Shown here in pieces: positions 1 to 7,114 of a stretch of DNA of 27,732 nucleotides (position 1 is its first letter; the number at the start of each line of letters is the position of its first letter). Origin of the DNA: JAVVEZ01 sp032250895 (lineage in GTDB: Bacteria > Pseudomonadota > Gammaproteobacteria > Pseudomonadales > Pseudohongiellaceae); NCBI GenBank assembly GCA_032250895.1, contig JAVVEZ010000045.1:1-27732 (forward strand). Reading direction: 5' to 3'. Both the position numbers and the translations under genes were made by a program. The notes beneath the pieces were generated by a model, which saw nothing but the letters and a program-made list of their open reading frames with translations, made no database searches and had not been told where the DNA came from.

Positions 1-158
1 GCCCCGTCGGGCGACGGCTGGATTTTCTGATGCAGGAGCTCAATCGGGAAGCCAACACGCTTGGCTCCAAGGCCATTGTCACAGACACCACCCTCGGCGC
101 CGTGGAGCTCAAGGTTCTTATTGAGCAAATGCGCGAGCAGATCCAGAATATTGAATAA
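1..158 (+). CDS. yicC: YicC-family endoribonuclease, 3' end only
   Basis: The reading frame is open from the window edge to TAA at 156-158 and encodes the last 51 residues. It contains RRLDFLMQELNREANT followed by a C-terminal helix ending in EQMREQIQNIE, the well-conserved tail of the YicC family. E. coli YicC is reported as an endoribonuclease acting on small RNAs. In many gammaproteobacteria yicC lies next to gmk. Here gmk is found on the same strand but only after about 3.7 kb of signalling genes. The last 41 bases overlap the 3' end of the convergent Hpt-like gene. The 5' part lies outside the window. Confidence 0.93.
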   Translation, partial: PVGRRLDFLMQELNREANTLGSKAIVTDTTLGAVELKVLIEQMREQIQNIE

Positions 159-615
159 CCCGGCTGCCGGGCTCGGGCAAATCCAGCAACAACGACAGAC
201 AGTAATCGTTGCAGATACTCAGATAACTGAGCATGATCATTTCAATGATCAGGTCACCGTGATGCCGGGTCTGGGGATCTATTTCCATACCACTGGCGAC
301 CAGCTCCAGCAGGTGCTTGATATGCTCGCAACAATCCTGAAAGAGCTCGATCAGGTTCAGCAATACCGCCTCGGCGATGTTGTCCACTTTTGCCAGAATG
401 ACTTCCAGTTGCCGGGTAAAGCGGACGATTTCATCCAGGCCCAACTGGCCTGCCGAATTTTCAAGTGCCGTGGCCGTCACGACTATGGATCTGAGAACCT
501 GTCTTTCGTTCCTCTGTTCCTCCAGTTCCAGTCTCAACAGGCCCATTTCCATTTCATGAAGCAGGCCACGACTGTCAACCAAAAAACTTTTTATACCTTC
601 TGATACTCTGTTCAT
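118..615 (-). CDS. CheA-like Hpt-fold protein lacking the phospho-histidine
   Basis: 165 aa, starting at an ATG preceded by GAGG with 7 nt spacing. Residues 1-110 can be aligned with the N-terminal Hpt (P1) domain of CheA: helix A (FLVDSRGLLHEMEMGLL), a central SAGQLGL stretch, then EIVRFTRQLEVIL. Where CheA has the phospho-acceptor motif AHSIKGGAG, this protein has ATALENSAG. His is replaced by Thr49, and the adjacent Lys and Gly are also lost, so phosphotransfer by the normal chemistry is not possible. The remaining 55 residues look like further helices and are not recognised. The 3' end overlaps yicC by 41 bases on the opposite strand. The gene lies downstream of, and in the same direction as, the NarL-type regulator and kinase, so it may be part of or controlled by that system. 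The family assignment is by eye. Confidence 0.6.
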   Translation of the reverse strand: MNRVSEGIKSFLVDSRGLLHEMEMGLLRLELEEQRNERQVLRSIVVTATALENSAGQLGLDEIVRFTRQLEVILAKVDNIAEAVLLNLIELFQDCCEHIKHLLELVASGMEIDPQTRHHGDLIIEMIMLSYLSICNDYCLSLLLDLPEPGSRVIQYSGSARAFAQ

Positions 616-790
616 TTAGAACCTCGGTTCAACGTGTCCCCCTGAATTGCACTTATCGGAATCTGTGACGACCTGAAACTTTTCAAGGCCAAAACCTGCA
701 ACTGGATTCACGCCACCATAATCTATAAGCCTTCCTGAAAAAAAAATCAGCGGGCATTTCCAGAAGGGGTCAGCGAAGTATTATTTTGGG

Positions 791-806
791 GTAGGAATAT
801 TCCTAC
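791..806. promoter_or_regulatory. Perfect 16-bp palindrome, probable NarL/FixJ-type regulator operator
   Basis: The sequence GTAGGAATATTCCTAC is its own reverse complement. Its core closely resembles the RcsAB box (TAAGAATATTCCTA), and GTAGG-N6-CCTAC has the same spacing as the GacA box (GTAAG-N6-CTTAC). It lies between the NarL-type regulator gene (stop at 876) and the Hpt-like gene (start at 615). On the minus strand a TATAGA hexamer (722-727) sits about 70 nt further towards the Hpt-like gene. The simplest reading is an operator for the neighbouring regulator acting on the Hpt-like gene. Confidence 0.5.
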
Positions 807-875
807 AGGGAGCCTTCCATCGAAACAGAACACGCAGCAGGGTTTTTGCTAGTTCTCAGGAGTCCGGCAGACTCC

Positions 876-1511
876 TCAGGATTCGATCAAACCCTGCCTG
901 ATGGCATAACGGACCAGTTCACTCAGGGAGTCAAGATTCATTTTCTGCATCAGGCGGAACTTATGGGTACTGACCGTCTTCGCGGAAATACCCAGTTCCC
1001 CGGCAATTTCATTGACACCGCGCCCCTTCGCCAGCAGCAGGAAGATCTGAAATTCACGCTCGGTCAGGAGCTTGTGCTCCTCACCCCCGGCGCTCGCACC
1101 ATTGTTGAAAACCAGCAGTGAGGCTATCCGGGGTTCAATATAATGGCCACCGCCGGCACACTCGCGAATGGCAGCGAGCAGCATGGCGGGATCGCTGTCC
1201 TTGGTCAGGTAACCACTTGCACCCGCCTTGATCGCACGTGCGGCAATCTGACTTTCACTGTGCATGGACAGTATCAGCACCGGCAGGCGGGCAGACCTGG
1301 CACGAATGCGCTTGATCAGCTCCACCCCACTGGGCCCGGGCATGCTCATGTCGGTCAGCACCAGATCGATGCCGCCCTTGCGCAGTCGCTCCAGCAGTTC
1401 CCAGCCATCGGCAGCCTCGGCCCGCACCTTGATATCCTCGGCCAGAGAGATCACGCGGGACAGACCCTGGCGCACAATGGCGTGGTCATCGGCAATGAGA
1501 ATATTGATCAC
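876..1511 (-). CDS. NarL/FixJ-family (LuxR-type) response regulator
   Basis: 211 aa if started at GTG 1511, which has a GGAGCAGGAA ribosome site immediately upstream. A longer in-frame extension exists but begins at a TTG and runs through a tandem repeat, so it is not favoured. The N-terminal receiver has the acidic pair D8-D9 and phospho-acceptor D54 (LVLTDMSMPG), then Ser (ILSMHSE) and Lys (YLTKDSD) switch residues. The C-terminal LuxR helix-turn-helix (about 145-205) contains LTEREFQIFLLLAKG and GISAKTVSTHKFRLMQK. It lies 158 nt downstream of the NarL-type kinase on the same strand and is its obvious partner. It resembles GacA/UvrY in size and layout, but the sequence alone does not make it that protein. 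Confidence 0.93.
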   Translation of the reverse strand: MINILIADDHAIVRQGLSRVISLAEDIKVRAEAADGWELLERLRKGGIDLVLTDMSMPGPSGVELIKRIRARSARLPVLILSMHSESQIAARAIKAGASGYLTKDSDPAMLLAAIRECAGGGHYIEPRIASLLVFNNGASAGGEEHKLLTEREFQIFLLLAKGRGVNEIAGELGISAKTVSTHKFRLMQKMNLDSLSELVRYAIRQGLIES

Positions 1512-1530
1512 TTCCTGCTCCTGCTCATTT

Positions 1531-1557
1531 GTTCTTCTTGTTCTTCTTGTTCTTCCG
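1531..1557. repeat. 9-bp tandem repeat, three copies, in the kinase-regulator spacer
   Basis: GTTCTTCTT occurs twice in tandem and is followed by a third copy with two changes. It lies 20-46 bases upstream of the chosen GTG start of the response regulator, in the 158-nt gap after the kinase stop. Because the unit is 9 bp, copy-number change would not alter any frame but would change the spacing in the leader. Confidence 0.8.
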
Positions 1558-1669
1558 AAGACAACATCATTCCATGCAGGGAGGAACACACACCCTTGCA
1601 ATGTATCCTGGGGCAGTCTTTGGGTTTGCAGCGATGAACGTCCTTGTCAAACGGTTCCATGCAGAAGAG

Positions 1670-3763
1670 TCATTCCAAGGGCAAGGTCAGGTGCAAGCTT
1701 GTACCAAGCCCGGCTTCGCTGTCAATCCTGGTTTCACCTCCAAACATCTTGGCGCGCTCACGGATGCCCATCAGACCGAAGGTCTGCTTCTGCCGAACCT
1801 GCCGGGGATCGAAACCAACGCCATCATCCCGGATGGAGATGAGCAGTCTGCCGGCCTCTTGCCGCATCGTGACATAGACGTGGCTGGCATTCGCATGCCG
1901 CGCAATATTGGTCAGGGATTCCTGCAGAATCCGGAAGACGGCCGTTGCACGCAGGTCGTCAATCTTCAGTTCCTCGCTGGGGACATCCAGGTAACACTGC
2001 ACATCCGTTCTCTCCTTGAAACCCATCAACAGCCACTCCGTGGCAGAAACCAGGCCCATGTCCAGCGCTGCCGGACGCAGGCTGGCCGCGACATTGCGAA
2101 CCACCTTGATCGTCCCATCGATGGTGTCTTTCATCCGCGTGACATAGTGTTCCAGTTCCGGCATGGCCTTGCCGAAACGCATTTGTATCATGGCGGTATC
2201 CATGCGCATGGCCGTGAGTTGCTGACCCAGCTCGTCATGGATTTCGCGCGCAATCCGGGACCGCTCTTCTTCGCGGATCTTCTCGTGATGGGCCACCAGA
2301 TCCCGAAGCTTTTGCTGGGAGCGTCGCAACTCCCGTTCCTGGCGTTTGATTTCAGTGATGTCCTGTGTTGTACCAAAGGCACGCAGCAGGCTGCCGTCCG
2401 GCGCAAACTCGAGATCGGCCCGTTCCCGTACCCACTTGATGGCGCCATTCACCAGAATACGATGTTCAATGTCATAGGCCGAGCCCGCCAGGGCAGCGCG
2501 CCAGTGCCGGTTGAGCCGGTCATGATCATCGGGATGGGTATGCTCCCGGAAGACTCTGTAGCTGACCGGACTGCCTGTGGGCACGCCAAAAATCCGGTAG
2601 CATTCATCCGACCATTCCATGTCTTCTTTCAAAACGCTCAGCGTCCAACTTCCCAGATGCGCCTGGGCCTGGGCATCGGCCAGGCTGGCTTCGCGTTCGC
2701 GCAAGGCCAGTTCGGCGCGGCGGGCGCTGGTAATATCCTGGTTGATGACGATCACACCTTCAGAGAGTCCTTCACTGTTGAAGATCGGAACTGCCGAGTT
2801 GAGAATGGTTTTGAGGCTGCCGTCAAAACAAAGGATATCGATGACTTCATTCCCTGAGGCTTCCCCCTTTTCGACGGCACGAGTCAAGGCCCATTCCTCC
2901 TTTTTTATCTTTTCTCCACTGTCCGCCCACCAGCCTTCACAGAAATCCGCGTTGTCCAGCACGCCCCAGTCAGCCCCCCCCCAAATTTTCTGGCTCTCCG
3001 GATTCCTGTAGATAATGTTGCCTGCAGGATCGGCCAGCCAGATGCCAACCGGCAGGTTTTCCAGCATCAGGCGCATGGTTGCTTCACTGCGGCGTAGCTG
3101 TTCCCCCGCGCCAACGGGCAGATTTTCCAGAATCTGCTGGATTGCCGTCTCGCTCTGTCGCAACAGACTCTCCTGCGCCTTTTGCTCACTGGCATCGAAC
3201 ACAGTAAGAATCTGACCACTGATGCGTCCGGCACCATCGCGCAAAACGGCCATGTCGGCCAGTACCGGAAATTCATGTCCGTCTCTGTGCAGGTGCCGCG
3301 ACTCAAAACGCAAATGACCTGTTTCGGCCGTTGCCAGGGACATTTTCCTTTTCACCTCGGCACACTGGTCCGGCGCAATCAGCTCATCGAGGGCGCAATG
3401 TTTCAATTCATCCCGGCTGTAACCATGCATCCGGGCGAAAGCCGGATTCATCAATTCGATGCTCTTGCCATCAGCCTTCATCGCAATCACCCCCAGGCTC
3501 GTGTGGCGGAAAACCTGTTCCCAACTGCCAAATGCCGTCTGAGCCCGACGCTTTTCTTCCAGTAGCGTCAGGACCTGGCAGGCAAGACCGACAGCGGTGC
3601 CCACACCCAATACCCATAGCGCACCCGGAATACCCCGCCATGCCATGGCGCCTGCGGTGGCAAGCACGAGCAGCATGCCGGCCAGCCACAGACTATTGAC
3701 GCAGCCCGTGATCACAACCGGCTCGTTTAAATTGCCCGACAAAGAGGATTTGAATGAATCCAT
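1670..3763 (-). CDS. Membrane-anchored multi-PAS histidine kinase of the NarL/HisKA_3 type
   Basis: 697 aa. Two hydrophobic helices (about 19-42 and 45-67) with almost no periplasmic loop suggest a membrane anchor rather than an external sensor. Three PAS units follow: about 80-195 (MNPAFARMHGYSRDEL), 226-345 (YRNPESQKIW, ending VINQDITSARRAEL) and 355-470 (ending FGTTQDITEIKRQ). The dimerisation/phospho-acceptor helix has REIHDELGQQL with His509, typical of HPK7 kinases that pair with NarL-type regulators. The ATPase domain has ESLTNIARHANA (N box), DDGVGFD (G1) and GLMGIRERA (G2). It is transcribed divergently from gmk and is followed by its presumed regulator. The ATG start has only a weak ribosome site. 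A 22-residue duplication lies just before the second PAS. The signal sensed is not evident; cytosolic PAS domains suggest redox, a ligand or energy state. Confidence 0.93.
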   Translation of the reverse strand: MDSFKSSLSGNLNEPVVITGCVNSLWLAGMLLVLATAGAMAWRGIPGALWVLGVGTAVGLACQVLTLLEEKRRAQTAFGSWEQVFRHTSLGVIAMKADGKSIELMNPAFARMHGYSRDELKHCALDELIAPDQCAEVKRKMSLATAETGHLRFESRHLHRDGHEFPVLADMAVLRDGAGRISGQILTVFDASEQKAQESLLRQSETAIQQILENLPVGAGEQLRRSEATMRLMLENLPVGIWLADPAGNIIYRNPESQKIWGGADWGVLDNADFCEGWWADSGEKIKKEEWALTRAVEKGEASGNEVIDILCFDGSLKTILNSAVPIFNSEGLSEGVIVINQDITSARRAELALREREASLADAQAQAHLGSWTLSVLKEDMEWSDECYRIFGVPTGSPVSYRVFREHTHPDDHDRLNRHWRAALAGSAYDIEHRILVNGAIKWVRERADLEFAPDGSLLRAFGTTQDITEIKRQERELRRSQQKLRDLVAHHEKIREEERSRIAREIHDELGQQLTAMRMDTAMIQMRFGKAMPELEHYVTRMKDTIDGTIKVVRNVAASLRPAALDMGLVSATEWLLMGFKERTDVQCYLDVPSEELKIDDLRATAVFRILQESLTNIARHANASHVYVTMRQEAGRLLISIRDDGVGFDPRQVRQKQTFGLMGIRERAKMFGGETRIDSEAGLGTSLHLTLPLE
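3045..3136 (-). repeat. Internal 66-bp-offset duplication inside the kinase gene
   Basis: The stretches at 3045-3070 and 3111-3136 are near-identical (only a few differences over 26 bases) and are offset by exactly 66 bases. In the protein this gives two successive copies of S-E-x-x-I/M-x-x-x-LENLPVG, 22 residues apart. The first copy is cut short and runs straight into the second, which leads into a full PAS domain. It looks like a tandem duplication or the remnant of an extra PAS start. Confidence 0.8.
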
Positions 3764-3788
3764 GACTTTATTATTGCTATGCTCTTGT

Positions 3789-3797
3789 TGTTATACT
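3789..3797 (+). promoter_or_regulatory. Extended -10 promoter candidate for gmk
   Basis: TGTTATACT is a TGn extended -10 element with TATACT (5 of 6 to consensus). The inferred start of transcription near 3804 leaves a leader of about 70 nt before gmk. No good -35 is visible, which is acceptable for extended -10 promoters. The same nonamer occurs upstream of the Na+/phosphate transporter gene. Confidence 0.5.
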
Positions 3798-3873
3798 CTG
3801 CGCGCCCGAAGCAGAGACAAGCTTACTACTTCCGGCGCCTGACAAGAAACCTAAACCAGCGAGTCATCAGCGC

Positions 3874-4506
3874 ATGTCACAAGGAACCCTGTATCTCATC
3901 TCCGCCCCTTCCGGCGCGGGTAAAACCAGCCTGGTGAAAGCACTGGTACAGGATGCCGATCGTCAGGGCCTGCGGCTGGGCGTCTCCATCTCCCATACCA
4001 CCCGGCCCATCCGCCCGGGAGAGGAAGATGGCGTGAACTATCATTTTGTCAGCCTTGACACCTTTCGTGATATGCAAGGACTTCAGGCATTCCTGGAGAG
4101 CGCCGAAGTTTTCGGTAATTATTACGGTACGTCGAGAGCCTGGGTTGAGACACGCCTTGCCGATGGCTGGGATGTGATTCTGGAAATCGACTGGCAGGGG
4201 GCTGCCCAGATCAAGACGCTGATGCCGGATGCCGTGAGTATTTTCATCCTGCCTCCATCCCTGCAAACCCTGCGGGACCGGCTGACCCGGCGCGGCCAGG
4301 ATGGTCCTCAGGTCATCGAGGGCCGCATGGCGAAGGCGGTCAATGAGATATCCCATTACACTCAGGCGGACTACCTGGTCATCAATGACAACTTTGATAT
4401 TGCGCTGAAAGACCTGCAGGCCATCCTGCGTTCGGCACGCCTGACGCTGAATCATCAGGCACAACGATATCGGACCCTGCTGCATGAGCTTCTAAACAGC
4501 CCTTGA
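3874..4506 (+). CDS. gmk: Guanylate kinase
   Basis: 210 aa. It phosphorylates GMP to GDP with ATP, an essential step in GTP and hence ppGpp synthesis, in the cytosol. The N-terminus reads LYLISAPSGAGKTSL, with the P-loop at residues 13-19. Next come the GMP-binding elements SHTTRPIRPGE and GVNYHFV, then YYGTSR, ILEIDWQGA, and IFILPPSLQTLRDRLTRRGQD for the lid. The length is normal for bacterial Gmk (about 207). The ATG has only a weak ribosome site upstream. It is followed 86 nt later by rpoZ and then spoT, the usual gammaproteobacterial cluster. Upstream, where yicC is normally adjacent, there is instead a divergent kinase gene. Confidence 0.98.
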   Translation: MSQGTLYLISAPSGAGKTSLVKALVQDADRQGLRLGVSISHTTRPIRPGEEDGVNYHFVSLDTFRDMQGLQAFLESAEVFGNYYGTSRAWVETRLADGWDVILEIDWQGAAQIKTLMPDAVSIFILPPSLQTLRDRLTRRGQDGPQVIEGRMAKAVNEISHYTQADYLVINDNFDIALKDLQAILRSARLTLNHQAQRYRTLLHELLNSP

Positions 4507-4518
4507 TTCAGCTATAAT
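4490..4518 (+). promoter_or_regulatory. Promoter candidate for rpoZ-spoT
   Basis: A consensus TATAAT lies at 4513-4518 with a weak -35 (TTCTAA, 4490-4495) at 17-nt spacing. It overlaps the last codons of gmk. The predicted transcript would begin around 4525, just before the hairpin at 4528-4556. Confidence 0.45.
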
Positions 4519-4527
4519 CACCGCCCC

Positions 4528-4556
4528 TTTCGGCGCGGGCAATGCCCGTGCCGAAA
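4528..4556 (+). terminator. Strong hairpin between gmk and rpoZ (terminator, attenuator or 5' cap)
   Basis: Two 13-nt arms (4528-4540 and 4544-4556) pair throughout with one G-U wobble and a 3-nt loop. The base of the stem is TTTCGGC/GCCGAAA, followed by ATTTTCG, a short imperfect T tract. It could limit read-through from gmk. If the promoter at 4490-4518 is used, it would instead sit at the extreme 5' end of the rpoZ-spoT mRNA and could stabilise it. Confidence 0.6.
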
Positions 4557-4592
4557 ATTTTCGAATAGTTCCTGACCTGTTAAGGTGTGTTT

Positions 4593-4961
4593 ATGGCCCG
4601 TATCACCGTTGAAGATTGCCTGGATCATGTTGAAAACCGCTTTGAGCTGGTGATGGTATCCAGCAAGCGCGCGCGTCAATTACAGACCGGAGGCCGATCG
4701 GCGCTGGTCCCTGAAGATAATGACAAACCCACGGTCATTGCCCTGCGTGAAATAGCTGCGGGTCTTGTAGGTCCTTCCATTTTGAATGATACTGGGTCCG
4801 AAATCCGGCGGCAGTCGCTGGAAGCACTACAGGCTTCGGCCGAGCAGGACATGGACATCGCAGAAGTCATGAACGCTGAATTCATTGCCGACGACAGTGA
4901 TCTTTCCGGCCTGTCCGAGGTAGCCGCCGAAGGCGAAGAGCAGGATAACGAGGAGGAATAG
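4593..4961 (+). CDS. rpoZ: RNA polymerase omega subunit
   Basis: 122 aa. Omega helps fold and assemble the beta' subunit and forms part of a ppGpp-binding site on RNA polymerase. The start MARITVEDCLDHVENRFELV is diagnostic, and SKRARQLQTGGRS and DNDKPTVIALREIAAG are conserved core segments. The ATG at 4593 was chosen because AAGG lies 7 nt upstream; an in-frame GTG six bases earlier is a worse fit. The C-terminal ~40 residues are strongly acidic (ending EEQDNEEE), longer than the E. coli protein but common in the family. spoT starts 26 nt downstream, so the two are probably cotranscribed. Confidence 0.97.
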   Translation: MARITVEDCLDHVENRFELVMVSSKRARQLQTGGRSALVPEDNDKPTVIALREIAAGLVGPSILNDTGSEIRRQSLEALQASAEQDMDIAEVMNAEFIADDSDLSGLSEVAAEGEEQDNEEE

Positions 4962-4987
4962 ACTCCAGATTCACATGGAGTCGCAAG

Positions 4988-7096
4988 ATGCAAACTATCG
5001 ACTCTCTGGCAACAAATCTGTCCACCTATCTCGAAGCACCTCAGGTCGAGCTGATTCGCCGGGCCTATTATTACGCCGAGCAGGCGCATGATGGCCAGTT
5101 CAGGATGTCGGGTGACCCCTATGTCACCCACCCCCTGGAAGTCGCCGACATTCTTTTTGAGATGCACATGGATCATCAAAGCCTGATGGCGGCGATGCTC
5201 CATGATGTCATCGAAGATACCGGCATTACCAAACTTGCCATCAAATCCCAGTTCGGGGAAACCGTTGCCAATCTGGTGGACGGGGTCAGCAAACTGAACA
5301 AGATGGATTTCACCACCCACGCCGAAGCGCAGGCCGAAAACTTCCAGAAAATGGCACTGGCCATGGCCAAGGACATCCGGGTCATTCTGGTCAAGCTGGC
5401 GGACCGCATGCACAACATGCGAACCCTGGATGCCCTCAGTGCCGACAAGCGTCGTCGCATAGCCCGGGAAACCCTGGATATCTATGCCCCGATTGCCAAC
5501 CGTCTGGGGATGAACAGCATCCGCGTGGAATTTGAAGAACGCGGCTTTGCCACCCTGTACCCCATGCGGGCACGGCGAATAGACGCCGCCGTCAAAAATG
5601 TACGCGGCAACCGCAAGGAAATTGTCAGTCAGGTGCAGACTGCGCTGGTATCCCTGCTGGCCCGGGAAGAGCTGCCGGGCAGGGTCATCGGCAGAGAGAA
5701 GCACCTCTATGGCATTTACACCAAAATGCGCCTGAAAAGAAAATCCTTTCGCGAAATTACGGATGTTTTTGCCTTCCGGATCGTCACCACGGAAGTCGAT
5801 ACCTGCTACCGTATCCTCGGCGCCGTTCACAGCCTCTATAAACCGGTTCCGGGCCGCTTCAAGGATTACATCGCCATCCCCAAAGTCAATGGCTACCAGT
5901 CCCTGCATACCACGCTCTTCGGCATCCATGGTGTGCCCATCGAGATCCAGATCCGTACCGAGGAAATGGAGGCCATGGCCAACAACGGCATTGCCGCGCA
6001 CTGGCTCTACAAGTCTTCGGACGACGGCTCCAACCAGAGCCATATCCGGGCCCGGCAATGGGTCAAGGGCCTTCTGGAAATGCAGAAGCAGGCCGGCAAC
6101 TCCCTGGAATTCATCGAACATGTCAAAACCGATCTGTTTCCCGATGAAATCTATGTCTTCACCCCCAAAGGCACCATTCTGGAACTGCCGGCCGGCTCCA
6201 CACCGGTGGATTTCGCCTACGCCGTACATACGGATGTCGGGAATTCCTGCGTGGCCTGCCGCATCAACCGGCGCCTGGCGCCTTTGAGTGAGCCCTTGCA
6301 AAGTGGCCAAACGATCGAAATCATTGCTTCGGGCAACCAGCCCAACCCGGCCTGGCTGGGCTTTGTCGTCACCGGCAAGGCTCGCAGCAATATCCGCCAC
6401 TTCCTGAAGAACCAGCGCCGCTCGGAAGCGATTACCCTGGGGCGGCGCCTGCTGAACAAGACCCTCAACAGTTTTGGCCACCATCTCTCCAATATCCCGA
6501 AAGAACAGGTTGGGGGTTTGCTCGAACAAACCAATTTCGAGGTTCTTGACGACCTGCTGGAAGATATCGGCCTCGGCAACCGCATGGCCTACATCGTGGC
6601 GCGCCGTCTGATCCCGGGCGAAGACGGGGAAGAACCCAGCAAAGAGCACGATCTGCCGCTGACCATCCGTGGCGCCGAGGGCATGGTGATGAACTTTGCC
6701 AAATGCTGTCATCCCATCCCCGGAGATCTCATCGTCGGCCATGTCAGCTCGGGCAAGGGCATGAGTGTGCATATGGAAAACTGCAAGAATGTGGCTGAAA
6801 TACGCAATGATCCCAGAAAGTATATCGCCCTGCGCTGGGACCCCGGGGTCGACGGCGAGTTCACGGTTGAATTGCGTGTAGAACTGGAAAACCAGCGTGG
6901 GATCATTGCCACCCTGGCAAATGCCATTACCAGCTCCGAGGCCAACATAGAAAAAATCAGTACGGTCGACCGGGATGCAAAATTGAGCATCGTGAATCTG
7001 ACCCTGGCAGTGCGCAACCGCATTCATCTGGCCCGGGTCATGAAGCGGGTCCGGGTCATCAAGTCGGTTTCCAAGGTGACCCGCAACAGAAACTGA
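4988..7096 (+). CDS. spoT: Bifunctional (p)ppGpp synthetase/hydrolase SpoT
   Basis: 702 aa, the normal length for SpoT. The hydrolase HD domain is intact: H48 in YVTHPLEVAD, H72-D73 in MLHDVIEDT with E76-D77, and ADRMHNMRTLDAL. The synthetase domain (about 240-350) has YGIYTKM, ITDVFAFRIV, GRFKDYIAIPKVNGYQSLHT and EIQIRTEEM. Downstream are TGS (DEIYVFTPKGTILELPAG), a helical region, a CC/zinc-finger segment (AKCCHPIPGD) and a C-terminal ACT domain (about 625-700). It makes and degrades ppGpp under nutrient and membrane stress. The ATG has GGAG eight bases upstream. It ends 18 nt before the convergent GGDEF-EAL gene, with no obvious terminator in the gap. In E. coli trmH and in pseudomonads a RidA gene often follow; neither is here. 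Confidence 0.97.
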   Translation: MQTIDSLATNLSTYLEAPQVELIRRAYYYAEQAHDGQFRMSGDPYVTHPLEVADILFEMHMDHQSLMAAMLHDVIEDTGITKLAIKSQFGETVANLVDGVSKLNKMDFTTHAEAQAENFQKMALAMAKDIRVILVKLADRMHNMRTLDALSADKRRRIARETLDIYAPIANRLGMNSIRVEFEERGFATLYPMRARRIDAAVKNVRGNRKEIVSQVQTALVSLLAREELPGRVIGREKHLYGIYTKMRLKRKSFREITDVFAFRIVTTEVDTCYRILGAVHSLYKPVPGRFKDYIAIPKVNGYQSLHTTLFGIHGVPIEIQIRTEEMEAMANNGIAAHWLYKSSDDGSNQSHIRARQWVKGLLEMQKQAGNSLEFIEHVKTDLFPDEIYVFTPKGTILELPAGSTPVDFAYAVHTDVGNSCVACRINRRLAPLSEPLQSGQTIEIIASGNQPNPAWLGFVVTGKARSNIRHFLKNQRRSEAITLGRRLLNKTLNSFGHHLSNIPKEQVGGLLEQTNFEVLDDLLEDIGLGNRMAYIVARRLIPGEDGEEPSKEHDLPLTIRGAEGMVMNFAKCCHPIPGDLIVGHVSSGKGMSVHMENCKNVAEIRNDPRKYIALRWDPGVDGEFTVELRVELENQRGIIATLANAITSSEANIEKISTVDRDAKLSIVNLTLAVRNRIHLARVMKRVRVIKSVSKVTRNRN

Positions 7097-7114
7097 GCCT
7101 CTGGCGCGGTCCTG

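Noticed and set aside
858..876. Hairpin AGGAGT/ACTCCT at the end of the response-regulator gene as terminator
   Set aside because: Only six pairs, overlaps the stop codon, and no T tract follows on the minus strand.
1531..1557. Possible CRISPR or phase-variation array
   Set aside because: The units are 9 bp with no spacers, and the 9-bp step keeps frame, so it is neither a CRISPR array nor an on/off switch.
1529..2857. 442-codon open frame on the + strand
   Set aside because: It lies entirely opposite the regulator leader and the kinase gene, whose domain motifs are clear.
4676..7027. Very long open frame antisense to rpoZ/spoT (783 codons)
   Set aside because: It is a mirror of the spoT codon pattern in GC-rich DNA. 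The translation has no recognisable domains and spoT itself is unmistakable.
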